From: Arachis hypogaea
Taxonomy: Eukaryota; Streptophyta; Magnoliopsida; Fabales; Fabaceae
Direction of reading: 5' to 3'
DNA: 64,000 nucleotides
NCBI RefSeq assembly: GCF_003086295.3
Contig: NC_092047.1
Coordinates: 116,371,323-116,435,322, forward strand
The notes beneath the pieces are model-generated. The model saw only the letters and a program-made list of their open reading frames with translations, did not search any database and was not told the DNA's origin. Below are positions 10,108-21,354 of this stretch, in pieces. A program made the translations under genes and the position numbers. Numbering within the stretch: the stretch's first letter is position 1; every line of letters starts with the position of its first letter.

Positions 10108-10321
10108 TCCTAGTAATTCGAATTAACTCAATTCGAATTACTTAAATTCGTTGCGTGCACATAATTCGAATTATATCAATTCGAATTACTTGATAGTATA
10201 ATTCGAATCTTATTGATTCGAATTATATAATAATTTGTCCTGGTGGATTCAGGTGTGGATTTTTGATTTGGCTGATTTGGGTAATTTGGAGCTCTCCTTG
10301 GCTTATTTGGGTTTTTTACCC
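10108..10321 (-). repeat. MULE-1 right terminal inverted repeat
   Basis: Reverse-complement partner of 3332-3545. It ends in TTTTTTACCC directly before the second TATATTTGA target-duplication copy (10322-10330). AATTCGAAT-type palindromes continue inward to about 9965, next to the transposase promoter. Confidence 0.85.
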
Positions 10322-10330
10322 TATATTTGA

Positions 10331-12682
10331 ATTTCTTGTTTCGCTTCAACCATGGTCACTGCTGTGAGAGCTAACGCTGTTACTGTCCCAGTTGTGTTGA
10401 GATGCAATACCGTTGCTATCTTGATTGAAACTGTTGCATGGCTAGTAGTGGCCCTGCCAGTTGTCTCTCCATAATTCCGCTTACGATTTTTTTTAATTGT
10501 GACATTGAGGTAGGGGATTTATTTTTAAAGTTTAACAGTTTTAATTTTAGAATGCCTACAAAGTTAATTGGATAATTGCAAATAATTAATAATGGATAAG
10601 AGTTGATTAATTGTTGTGAATGGCTTGAAATGTGTTTGAAAATAGTTAAGTGTTGTGATTACTCTGAATTATGATTAAAATTGAATGTGGTTGTGAATTG
10701 TGATTGAGTTATTGACTGTTGCGATAAATTGACTGAAATTCTGATCTTTGATGGATTATATTGGATTGGTTGCCAGTTTGCTGGTTATTCGATATATTGT
10801 AATGATCGTGGTATTGGTTGGTGACTGATTGGAACTGATTTTGAGATGTGTTGAAAGAATGGATCTTGAAATGTTAAGCTACTAGTTGAAAATCTAATTC
10901 CCAAAATAAAATGACAATTTTGAAAGCGAACCAGTAATTCGATATTGATCAAAATGGTATGAGATTAAAAGCTAAGTAAAACTACAATAAGTATATTTGT
11001 TAAGATTCAATTTTGAGGGCTTCGTATTAACTGAACAATTAGTTGTGAATTTTCAAAGTTAGGCTGTGAAATCTGATTTTCTACATTACTTTTAAATGAA
11101 ATCAGTAACTTTAAAAGGCTATAACTAATTCTGTGATGATCAAAATTGCGTGAAACCAATTCTGAGTTAAACTTGAAAATGTATAAAGTTGGACTAGAAA
11201 GTTTGAGGTCTTTTTGTTAAGTATATGATTTATGGTGGATTTTTGAATTGTGGTTGTTAAACCTGATTTTTCCTGCAGAATTTTTAAAACAGTAGTAACT
11301 TGTTAGCTCGGCTGGAAATGTTACAATTTGAATTTTGATATGGGACCAATTTTAAATGAAACTTTGGTATTAGTATTTTAATATCATAAAATTTTAGTAC
11401 TGTTGGAATTGTGATTTTAAAGATATGAATTTTTGAAATATGGTACATTATGCAGTAAAAGGTAGGTTCTGTTTTCTTAAATCAGCAACTTTGAGAGCCT
11501 ATAACTTTTAATTTTGGATGGATATTGAAGTGTAACTAATTGGTGGTGAAATCTAAGTAAGTTTATCATGTGTGAGTTAAATTTCAGGACCATCCATATT
11601 TTAATGAGTGAGTTATAGAATTTGGAAGAGGATATGTTCATTGGATTTTAAAACAGAACTTTGCAGAAAAATACTAAACTTCCAAGTCACATAACTTCTT
11701 CATTAAAAATGGTATTGACCTGAAAATAATTGAAAAAAAAAAACTAAATGAGTCTATTTGAACCATAATACATTTGAAGGTCATTGTATTTAATTTGGAT
11801 TTTATATGAAATTTTGATAGTTGAACATTACTGCTATTTTCTGGGTTTTAATACTGCAGAGCAGTCACGATTTTTTCTCTATTTCTGAAGTTAGAGTAAT
11901 CAGAAAATTATTATTTTTAGTTTTTTAGAAAGCTTAATTTGAAACAATCGCCTGGACATAAAGTTTGCAAATTTTGAATTCATTTAATATATTAATAATA
12001 GAAAAGAAGATAGAGTGTCGAAGATATTTTGGTGACAATAATGAGTTCGTGAAGTTAAAAATGAATCTTAGGGTTATATGCTTGATTTCTTTTTTATGTT
12101 TGTTGAAAGATTTAAAAAAAAACTAAATTGGTTCAGTTTAAAAATAATGAATTCAAGCTTGAAAAATATTAGTTTTTATATGGTTTAAGTGACTTTTAAG
12201 GTTGTAAAGAAATCAAAATGGATTTTAGTGTTACTACTAGATATGTTGAGAATATTAGAGTAAGAGCTATTATAATAACTTAAATGATCCTTTTGAAAAA
12301 AGATAGTTGAGATTGAAAATTGTTGGTATGTAACTCTTATAACGAGTAATGTTATGGTTGTTTGGCAAGGACGTGAGTTTTGTCCTATTTACGTAATTGC
12401 AACTGTAAAAGAGATCATGAATGAGAATGTGAAATGAATGATGAAGTTATGTGCCTGCCACAGAAGGGTAGAGCAATAATTGTTTGATTTCTTTTACAGT
12501 AGAGCAAAAAGTTCTATATCTACCACAATAGAGCAGATATTATCACAGTAGATCAATCTGTTTTTTGTCCACTTATTTTTCTGCTACAGTAAAGCAGAGG
12601 CTGCCACAGAAAAGTAACTATTTGATTTGCACGGGTTGAAAAATCATATTCGGAACAACGTGAACTCGTGACTGGATAATGT
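10331..12682. other. Long non-coding stretch, possibly LTR-retrotransposon derived
   Basis: About 2.3 kb of AT-rich DNA without a credible ORF. Its texture (repeated 'CAATTTTGAAAG', 'CTGATTTT' words and no coding bias) resembles non-coding parts of plant LTR elements. I could not find LTR ends, a primer-binding site or gag/pol motifs, so this is only an impression. It continues the DNA into which MULE-1 inserted. Confidence 0.35.
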
Positions 12683-13748
12683 CAAAATGCGGGTAGACAA
12701 TCGACACATAAGCTCATGACCTACACTAGGACTATACATGCATCATTTTGTTTGAGCATTATTTTCTGCTATATTTTCTGTGCTTTTATTCTATTCCTTG
12801 TTTTGTTTGTTTATGTTCTGTTTGTTTGTTTGTGTTCAATATTGTCTGATTTGTTTAGGGGTGCACATGGGCCGGGTGAAGCCGGGTTTGATGTGACCCA
12901 GATCTGGCCCGAAATATACACCGGGTCTATTTATTAGACCCGAACCCGGCCCTAGACCCGATGAAACCAATACACTTTCGGGCCACAATTATACCGGGTA
13001 AAAACAGGGTGAAAACCGGGCCGTTAACATTACATTACGTTGATACCTTCTTGTAAGCTAGCATGTAAAAATATCCAAATTTCTAAGACTCCAACCATTA
13101 TTTAACATGGTAAAATTCACTTAGAAAAATATAACAAGAACCAACCATTCTTCAAAATTAAAGCATAACCACAATCAATACTAAAGTATAACCACAATCA
13201 ATACTAATATTGTCTAATAATACCAAATATTTAAATCAATACAAATAACACAATATTATGCATTAGTCTAAAGTCTTATGCATTCTAAACATAAAACATT
13301 AACTTATAGTTTTATAATGACTAATAACACAAAATATTAAGATTTACAATACTTAAATTCCACATAAGAATAGTCATGATCCATCACTAATAACACAAAA
13401 TATTAATTGTGTATGATGACCGGGTCACCGGGCCGACTTCGGGTGACCCGAGCTATGGCCCGGACCCGACCCGAAATAATGACCGGGTCTATTTTTGAGA
13501 CCCTTACCCGGCTCTAAACCCGATGAAATCACACCAAATTAGCCCCAAAAGTGTTCGGGACTGGGCCGGGCCTTCGGGCCGGGCCGGGTCTGTGCACCCC
13601 TAGATTTGTTTATGTATCCATTTACTTTTAGATTGAAGGTTGTTTTTAATCAAAAATTTTTTTAAGGGATATAACTTGAAGTTGATGACCAATTTTGCTA
13701 ATGTAATTTTAAAGAATTTTATTGAATTAATGTAGAATAAATATTGTT
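12683..13748 (+). repeat. Tandem duplication, unit A (interrupted by a hAT element)
   Basis: Without the hAT insert, unit A (about 310 bp) matches unit B at 13749-14053 closely. Shared blocks include ATCGACACATAAGCTCATGAC, CATTTACTTTTAGATTGAAGG and GGGATATAACTTGAAGTTGA. The small ORFs in each unit are just the shared sequence read in one frame and are unlikely to be genes. Confidence 0.85.
12856..13602. mobile_element. 747-bp non-autonomous hAT element
   Basis: The termini are TAGGGGTGCACA and TGTGCACCCCTA, perfect 12-bp inverted repeats. Subterminal regions are rich in CCGGGT/ACCCGG motifs (GGGCCGGG, GACCCGA). The target duplication GATTTGTT at 12848-12855 and 13603-13610 is exact and 8 bp long, as for hAT. 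It has no coding capacity. The corresponding site in unit B (around 13908, AATTTGTT) is empty. Confidence 0.93.
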
Positions 13749-14053
13749 GAGAATGTGGGTAGATAATCGACACATAAGCTCATGACATACACTAGGACTA
13801 TACATGTATCATTTTGTTTGAGCATTATTCTCTATTATATTTTCTGTGCTTTTATTTTATTCTTTGTTTATGTTCTATTTGTTTGTTTGTGTTCAGTACT
13901 ATCTAATTTGTTTATGTACCCATTTACTTTTAGATTGAAGGTTGTTTTTAATCAAAAATTTTTTTAAGGGATATAACTTGAAGTTGATGACCAATTTTGC
14001 TAACGTAATTTTAAAGAATTTTATGGAATTAATGAAGAATAAATATTGTTGAG
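13749..14053 (+). repeat. Tandem duplication, unit B (uninterrupted)
   Basis: Second copy of the ~305-bp unit, directly abutting unit A. It ends with AAATATTGTTGAGAA, as unit A does. It gives the pre-insertion sequence for the hAT element in unit A. Confidence 0.85.
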
Positions 14054-14416
14054 AACTTTGGTTTAGTTCTCACTCCAAAATTTTTCACCTTTCAGTAATA
14101 CAGGCTTGAAGACGCAATATGAAATTGCACCGATTAGTAGACTTTATTTATAATTCAAGTTGTTTTCTTAAAGTCACCTCTCTCTTGATGCTTAAAATTT
14201 TAGTTTATACGGAAGGGTATGTGTGGTATGTTGAATCTAAATTTTACTTTGGATTTATTTATATAAGATTTATTATTAATAGTATTTATGTGATTATTAT
14301 TATTTGTAAATCTTTGATATACGATTTTAGAAAATAAAAAAATAAATTTTTTGGCATTTTCCTATAACTGGAATACGATATCGATATAAAGATTCAATAA
14401 TTAAGTAGTTAATATT

Positions 14417-14476
14417 GCCAACGAGTAATAGCTCAAATGGCATAGTCTCTCCACCTATCTTTGGTAAAAAAAAAAA
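14417..14476 (+). mobile_element. 60-bp SINE remnant (tRNA-like box A, poly-A tail)
   Basis: The body carries TAGCTCAAATGGCATAG, which resembles a tRNA box A, then CTCCACCTATCTTTGGT and an A-rich tail. The 18-bp flanks at 14399-14416 and 14477-14494 are identical, a typical target-primed duplication. The box B expected about 30-40 bases further (GGTTCGA-like) is missing, so an internally deleted SINE is likely. It is not a tRNA gene. Confidence 0.8.
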
Positions 14477-14835
14477 AATTAAGTAGTTAATATTAAAAAA
14501 GATTATTTAATATTTTTTTTTAGTAGAAATATCATAATTGAAACAAAGTATTTTATTGAAGAGCAATGCTAGGGGAGTAATTACCCAAATCAGTCCCTGA
14601 GGATTTTAAAAGCGGACATTTTAGTCCCCAAAAAAAATTAATACACAAATTAGTCCCCATGGTTTTTCTCCGTCAGACATATCAGTCCCCAGACTATTTT
14701 CCGGCGTGACTCATCAACGGAAATTGCTGAGTTGGCACGTTAAATCGCACACGTGGCAGTTAAGTGTCCACGTGTGCAAAGAGGATAAAACAGTCCCCAA
14801 AAATTTTTAATAAAACGTTGTCGTATTAATAGAAA

Positions 14836-15349
14836 CGCTTCTCACCTTTTTGTTATCCTCCATATGTCTTCATCCACTTTGAAAAGACATCAAACCCCAT
14901 AATTCACTCCCCTTTTTACTCAGAAACCTTCTGCAACTTCATCTCCCACATCACTACCGTCACCGTCAACGTCAACATTAGAATTCCATTCATCATCTTC
15001 ACGGCCGTCACTAACTTTCGTTACCTTCGAATCGCACGAAGCGTCGACGTGGATGCCAACGATTGCCGCATCAACTCCAATACCCACATTGTAATAGGTG
15101 AGCAAATAATCTTCGTTAGGCTAAATTAGTTTATTAGAGATTACATTATTTGATTAATCAATTAATTTTGTTGGATGGTTAAGGTTTAGTGGCTGTAGAA
15201 ACTTCTGAGTTGTACTGATGTTATGTGTGTATGTTTTTTTTTTTAAGAATTAATTTTACGTTCAGTAGTTATAAGCCACAAATAATAGTATATTTGTGTT
15301 TTTTAGTTTTGGTTTTGTTGATTTTGTTCTATTTTAATTTTGTTTGTAG
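14836..15349 (+). other. MULE-2 5' region of the transposase gene
   Basis: Probable 5' UTR and leader intron. TTTGTAG directly before the ATG at 15350 reads as a splice acceptor, so an upstream untranslated exon is likely. No protein-coding exon is recognised. Confidence 0.4.
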
Positions 15350-18300
15350 ATGGAGTATTTTGTGGTTCCTATTTTTCACCATGGAGGTCACTTTGTGCGA
15401 GATAATAAGGGTGTGTTGCTATATATTAATGGAAAAGTGAGCAAATTTCCCGAAATGGACATTGACTTGCTGTGTTTCTTTGATTTAAAAACTTTGTTCA
15501 AAAGTTTAGGGTATCATGATTACAAAGCTATGTTTTGGTTTGATAATTCTACCTCTGACCTCGAGTCTGGATTACATCCCATAGAAGGAGATGCTCAGAT
15601 CAATGAGTTACGTGCGTACAAAGAAAAGAACAAGGAGAGTCCAGAATTTGAACTATACTTTGATCACCCAATAATGTTAACTCCACTTGAAGATGAACAC
15701 CTTGACTTTGAACATGATCAATCCAATAGTTCTTCTAGCGATGATGGCTATGAAACCACAGAAGATGAGCCGTATAGACCTCCTCCACCCGAATTCAGTG
15801 ATGAAAGTAATGAAGATGAGTGTGTGGTAATCAAGAAGAAGACTGTTAGGAGTGAAAAAAAATAGACCATGAAGGAGATGTGCGGAAGAAGAAGTCAAAT
15901 AAGGATATTAAAGAAAGGACCAAAACTACAAAGAAGACTCAAGTGGGTAGCAAGAAGACTAATGGGCTAACATATGGGAGAAATAAAGATGGGCTTATTG
16001 GTGCTGGTCCAAATGGTGCTGCTAGGCCAACTGCTGCTTCTCAGCTAATTGATGAAAAGGATGAAAATGACGAAGAGTGTGAAGAGGAGATAGAAGAACC
16101 TGTATTTGACTACGAGTCTGAGACATTATTAACTCCTGAGAGTTCTGAGGATGAGCGGGAGAGATATGAATTTCCACAGTTCAATGAAGGGGCTGGATTT
16201 GGTGAAGTTTATTTCGAGTTGGGAATGGAATTTCCAACCATTGAAACATTCAAGAATGCATTGAAGGATCATGTTATATATGAAGGGAGAAAGATAAGAT
16301 ACATAAAGAATGACCAAAGGAGAGTTAGGTGTGACTGTGAACATGGTGTTGTGAGGATTAAGAAACCCAGGAAATCAAAGAACAAGAAGGAAGAAAATGT
16401 GGAGGATGCAAATGAGGATAATGGGGCTAAGGAGAATGTGAATGTGTATAACAATGCTGTCCAAAATAAAAAAGAAAGTGATGCTGTCCAATCCAACAAT
16501 GCTGCTGTTGTAAATGAAAATGGGCTCAACAGTGGGCCTGCAAACAGGTCACCTTGTCCATGGCTTATATATTGTGCATGGAATACTCAATTGAAGAGTT
16601 ACCAGATAAAAACTTATATCCCGGAACACACTTGTGCTAGAGAATTCGGCAGCAACATGGCAAGTCAGAAATGGGTGGCAAAAAAGTTAGAAAAGAGGCT
16701 CCGAACTCAACCTCACATGACTCTTAGTGAGGCATATGAGCACATCAAAATTGATTATAATGTCATAATAAATGGAAAGATGGTATATAGGGCTCTGAAA
16801 GAAGCTAGAGAGCGTTTGATTGGCAACGAGAGGGCACAGTACAGTAAGTTGAGAGAATACCTGGCCGAGCTATTGAGGAGTAACCCTGGAAGTCATACAA
16901 TTTTGGATGTGACACCAATTCCCCAGTCACCTCCATTATTCAGCAAGTTATACATTTGTTTAGAGGCTTGTAAAAGGGGATTCAAAGCTGGGTGTAGAAA
17001 ACTAATCGGACTTGATGGATGTTTCTTGAAAGGTTACTTTGGGGGTCAACTATTGTCGGCTGTGGGTCAAGATGCAAATAATCACTTCTATGTGATTGCG
17101 TATGCTGTTGTGGATAGTGAAACTAAGGAAAGTTGGAAGTGGTTCCTTACTTTATTGCAAGAAGATCTTGGAGATCAATATATCCATGGGTGGAATTTTA
17201 TTTCAGACCAACAAAAGGTATGTTATTCTTGTTAGTTAAATGTTATTCTTGTTGTTACTTCAAGTATTAAAATGGTTGATTTATACTTGATAATTACATT
17301 ACTTTAAGTACAATTGTGGCTGATATTGAATTATTATTTGAATTACTTTAATTATTCAAATGGCTGATTTATGTATTATTCAAATGGCTGATATTGTAGC
17401 TGCTTTATACTTGATAATTGTTTTACTTTAAGTACAACTGTAGCTAATATCAAATTATTAGTTGAGTTGCTTTAATTTTTTAAATGACTGATTTATGCAG
17501 TATTGTAAATGTAATTGTTGATGAATGAGAATTATTGAGTTACTTCAATAGGGATTGTGTGTTGATGGCTGCTTTAAATTTTGAAGGGAGATGTCAAAAA
17601 GTTAAACTATTTTTAAGCCTTAATTTGATTGTTCAATAATATTGGCTTAAAAAGAACTAAATATATACACATCAGGATTATAGTTTTACTTATTTTATTA
17701 GTAACGCACACATTTAACTTGGTTTCTAGAGATACATGGACTTCTGCAATTATTTTCTTATATTATAAGATTAACCAATGGGAATTATAAATAGAATATG
17801 TTACAAATTAATTTTTCAAAGAAGCGTGTGTTCAAAATTCTGAAAAATTCTGCATGTGCATATTAACTTGATTTAACATACTTGTTCTGAAATATGATAT
17901 AATAATATAAAGGGTTAAAAAAATATGCTGATTTGATAATTTCATTATTTAATTGCATTGTTTGGCTTAGGGTTTGTTGCCTGCATTAAAGGAAGTTATG
18001 CCTCACGCTCACCACCGAAACTGTGTGAGGCATATCTGGAAAAACTTCACAAATCGATACAAGGATAAGCAGGTTAAGAATGTTGTATGGGAATGTGCTA
18101 AATGTACTACTGATGCAGAATTTCAAGCAAGCATGCAAAGGTTGAAAAGGATTAATGAAGAAGCATGGAGCTACCTTGCGAAATTCGAGCCGGCATGTTG
18201 GACCAAGGCTCATTTCAGTCACGGACCAAAGTGCGACAACCTCACCAACAACATGTGTGAGGTTTGGAACGCAAAAATAGTGAATTATCGTTCCAAGCCG

Positions 18301-19655
18301 ATTCTAACGATGTGTGAGGAACTCCGGTGCTATATCATGAGGAGAATGACCAAATACAAGCAAGTCTTGGAGACACACATGGGCACTCAAGTGGCTCCTA
18401 CTCAACAAAAGAGGCTTGATGACATAATGAAAGGTGTAAGATATTGGCACCCAATTTGGGTTGGTGACGATGAGAGGCGAATCTTTGAGGTGCAACAAGG
18501 ATCTACAAAGGTTTCTGTAAATCTGTCTCAAAACAAATGTACTTGTAACGCGTGGCAACTAACTGGTACAATTACTTGACTTTATCATTTAATTTTCATT
18601 TATGAAATTGTTATCTGCTACTATTTGAATGCCTTCTTCTTGATAGGTCTCCCATGTGTTCATGCACTTGCTGCAATTGCTAGAAGAGGGGATAGACCGG
18701 AAATATATGTACACCCACTGCTCAAGATCGGGGCAGCATTAGCTACATATCAACACTGCATTCAACCAGTTAATTCAGAGGAATATTGGGAGAAGACAAT
18801 ATACATAAATCCGATTCCACCAAAGTTGAAAAGGCCAATAGGCAGACCAGTGAAGAGAAGGAGAAAGGACCCATCTGAGTTAGAAGCTAGTAAAACTGAT
18901 GGCAACAAAGTAAAGAAAATTTTTAAGGTCACTTGTAGCAAGTGTGGAGAGACTGGCCATAACTACAAGACCTGCAAAGGCCCTCCAACAACAATAATTA
19001 AAAAGCAAACCAATCCAAATAAGAGAATGACAGTGAGAGCTGGTTCTAGTTCTGGAACCTCAAACCATAATGCAGATGAGATCAATGTCTCTCAATCAGC
19101 TCCACAAGCACAGGTAAAACAAAAACCAACCAAAACTATCTTTTTTAAACTTCCATAGGGACTACATTGAGCTTTTTAATAATTCATGGAGACTGCATTG
19201 ATATTTTTTTTATTGGACTGCAATTTGAATTGATATTTCGTCTCTTGTAGAATGTGAATAGTAATGCAAATCAGGTTCTTTCAGAAACAGCAAACTTGGG
19301 TGTAATGCCTAATGTGGTAAGTTAAAACAGTAGTGAATATGTTGTGCTTCTAATACAAAGGCTTATAATCTAATGAGTTGTTATTTGTTATATGAAGATA
19401 ACTATGACACCACCATCATCGCAAGGTCCTGCCAATTTTCAAGCGCTAATTCCACCTAGTGCTAGAGCCAAGCAACCTATCATTAGGCCACACCAACCAC
19501 CCCCTATTCAGTCGAGCACTCCACCACCGATTCCACCACCTACAACAACTGGAGGGATCTCAGCTGAAATAATGGCAGCTGCCAGCAAGGGTACTGCATC
19601 AAGGATGTTCCAATTTATTCCAAATCCTGGTTTCAAGCATCCGAGAAAAAAGTGA
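15350..19655 (+). pseudogene. MULE transposase (MURA type) of MULE-2, one frameshift
   Basis: Exons read 15350-17217, 17971-18565, 18647-19113, 19251-19316 and 19398-19655, all GT-AG and in phase. The product would be about 1084 aa. Domains in order: PB1-like N-terminus (MEYFVVPIFHHGGHFV), acidic linker, MuDR DNA-binding region (FPTIETFKNALKDHVIYEG), MULE catalytic core, SWIM finger (CTCNAW...LPCVHALA, split by an intron), CCHC knuckle (CSKCGETGHNYKTC) and a proline-rich tail. Candidate DDE codons are GAT 17014, GAC 17206 and GAG 18259. The single lesion is in an A8 run at 15854-15861, where one base appears missing and a TAG follows in the first frame. An error in the assembled homopolymer would look the same. 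Confidence 0.88.
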
Positions 19656-20195
19656 CCAGTATTGTATGCTAAAGACATAACATTAGGCTTTTTAGTGTCT
19701 AAACTGTGTTTTGGTGTTTTAATTCTCTACTTTGCTATTATCATATTAGTTTTGGATGAGAGATTGTTGTGTTGGAAACTCTCAATTTGGTTATCATTAT
19801 GTTTCATGCTGCTGTATGCATGAAGAGTTTGTGTTTTGACACTTTTTAGTATCTTGTTAGTTTGCTACTATGACATGAATAGTTTTCTTGAAGACTTGTA
19901 TGCTAAGTTCCAAAATATATAATATACAGCATCAACTATCCTCGTTGCCCTGTTATTCTAATAGCATCAACTAAATCTAATAGTCACACTTCAACGCCAA
20001 ATCATTGCCCTGTTATTCTAATAGCATCAACTAATTAGTTGCTCTTGATTTTAATAAGCATACATATAGCAAAAACTTGCTTTAATTTACTACCATTCAT
20101 TCCAAAAAAAGAAACATTACAAATATGCTTGCAATTTCACACAATATTGAACTAAAAGCAAGCTTACACATAATATATGTCTAAATCTAAATCTC
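19656..20195. other. MULE-2 3' region between convergent genes
   Basis: AT-rich. A block of about 29 bp (TGCCCTGTTATTCTAATAGC and following bases) occurs twice, at about 19945 and 20007. It must hold the 3' ends of both MULE-2 genes. No ORF is supported. Confidence 0.5.
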
Positions 20196-20805
20196 TTACA
20201 AGGCAACCATTACCACTGCCAAGGCCAAAACTAACAATGCTAGAACCATAAAAACAGGCACTAAATTGAAACCTCTTCTTTTGGAGTCAATTTTTGGGGC
20301 TACATTTTGATGAACCTCTAATATATCAATTCTACTCTGCAACTCTATCAGTTTTTGTCCCAAACCATCATCTTCAATCTCACATACGGGTGGCATATTA
20401 TCAACCAACTTCGCACCAGACATGACCTCCGCAACACCATCATTAAAGCTGATGTGAAAATTCTAGTGAACTCATGCAAAGAATTTGCAATGAGGGAGTT
20501 TCTCCTGCCCATACCAAAAACAGATTATTCAATACAAAATTTTTTTATTTTAACTAACTAAAATACTAACAATTGTTTACCTTATATAGTGGGTATCCAA
20601 AAAACAACCTGCTCAGATTTTCACGAGTTCTTGAAATGGAGATTATTGCATACAAACCGCATAAACATTTTGGGTGTTGCCCCTTCGTGATTTCAACGTT
20701 CCTCAACCTGCACACATCACCATGTATAAGACCAGTACCATTGGGGCCACCGTGTCTCCCTCCACGATGATTCGAAGAAGATGAACTTTCTCTACTTGGA
20801 ATCAT
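20196..20805 (-). pseudogene. GRF-type zinc finger / membrane-anchor gene of MULE-2, decayed
   Basis: Two exons, 20805-20581 and 20504-20196, join in phase 0. Exon 1 begins MIPSRESSSSSNHRGG and holds the first half of a GRF-like finger (CLCGLYAIISISRTREN...FFGYPLYK). Exon 2 continues with PHCKFFA, then a helical stretch (LGQKLIELQSRIDILEV) and a hydrophobic C-terminal segment (FMVLALLVLALAVVMVAL), a likely tail anchor. Exon 2 has in-frame stops TGA at 20474-20472 and TAG two codons later. Where related proteins have GCPLYK this copy has GYPLYK, so a zinc ligand is lost. Related short GRF-finger proteins are common in legume genomes (recalled, not searched). It converges on the transposase. 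Confidence 0.72.
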
Positions 20806-21354
20806 CAAAACTGAACCTGGATATGTCGATTTCTGTAGATGACGAACAAGGGTTTCATGAGGACGACCTTCAATGAAGAAGAATGAGAAATGAGGAGTAT
20901 TAATACGACGCCGTTTTTTCAAAAAAACTTTAGGGACTGTTTTGTCCTCTTTGCACACGTGGACACTTAACTGCCACGTGTGCGATTTAACGTGCCAACT
21001 CAGCAATTTCCGTTGATGAGTCACGCCGGAAAATAGTCTGGGGACTGATATGTCTGACGGAGAAAAACCATGGGGACTAATTTGTGTATTAATTTTTTTT
21101 GGGGACTAAAATGTCCGCTTTTAAAATCCTCAGGGACTGATTTGGGTAATTACTCGGCCAGCAATTTTTGTGATTAGTAACCATCAAATAGTCATCAATG
21201 ATGATTTAATGGTGTTAGATTGGTATGAGATTTCATCTAATGGCTCACCTTTCTCTGCTGGTTATATGCTGGCCAAAATTCAATAAAATTGCTGGCCCCC
21301 TAAACTTTTCCTTTATTGAAAGGGACGTCATATATTGCAATGTGGTTGAATAAA

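Larger units (their letters stand above)
3332..10321. mobile_element. MULE-1: 6990-bp two-gene Mutator-like element
   Basis: The ends are inverted repeats starting GGGTAAAAAACCCAAATAAG. The flanking 9-mers TATATTTGA at 3323-3331 and 10322-10330 are identical, so the boundaries are exact. Inside are a plus-strand plant-mobile-domain pseudogene (3852-6879) and a minus-strand transposase (7281-9908) in convergent orientation. Only about four differences are visible in the first 140 bp of the two TIRs, and the target duplication is perfect, so the insertion looks young. It sits in AT-rich repeat DNA. Confidence 0.95.
14575..21155. mobile_element. MULE-2: 6.6-kb two-gene Mutator-like element
   Basis: The ends are inverted repeats of about 260 bp (14575-14835 and 20895-21155) starting GAGTAATTACCCAAATCAGT. 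Inside are a plus-strand multi-exon transposase (15350-19655) and a minus-strand GRF-finger gene (20196-20805) in convergent orientation. The element lies inside a MITE, but no 9-bp duplication is seen at its own junction: ATGCTAGGG on the left, GGCCAGCAA on the right. Shorter relatives of the same TIR family make up the fold-back element at 22537-23681. Confidence 0.85.
14561..21311. mobile_element. GGCCAGC-family MITE split by MULE-2
   Basis: The MITE's left tip is at 14561-14574 and its remainder at 21156-21311. Identical 9-mers TTTATTGAA flank the whole (14552-14560 and 21312-21320). Joining the two pieces gives a continuous member of the same family as 894-1063. MULE-2 occupies the gap. 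The order is therefore MITE first, MULE second. Confidence 0.88.

Noticed and set aside
12716..13967. Two similar small ORFs (12716-12937 and 13782-13967)
   Set aside because: They are the same stretch of a tandem duplication read in one frame. The first runs into the hAT element, and both are hydrophobic low-complexity.
14425..14445. Possible tRNA gene (box A-like TAGCTCAAATGG)
   Set aside because: There is no box B and no cloverleaf. An A-tail and an 18-bp duplication show a SINE remnant instead.
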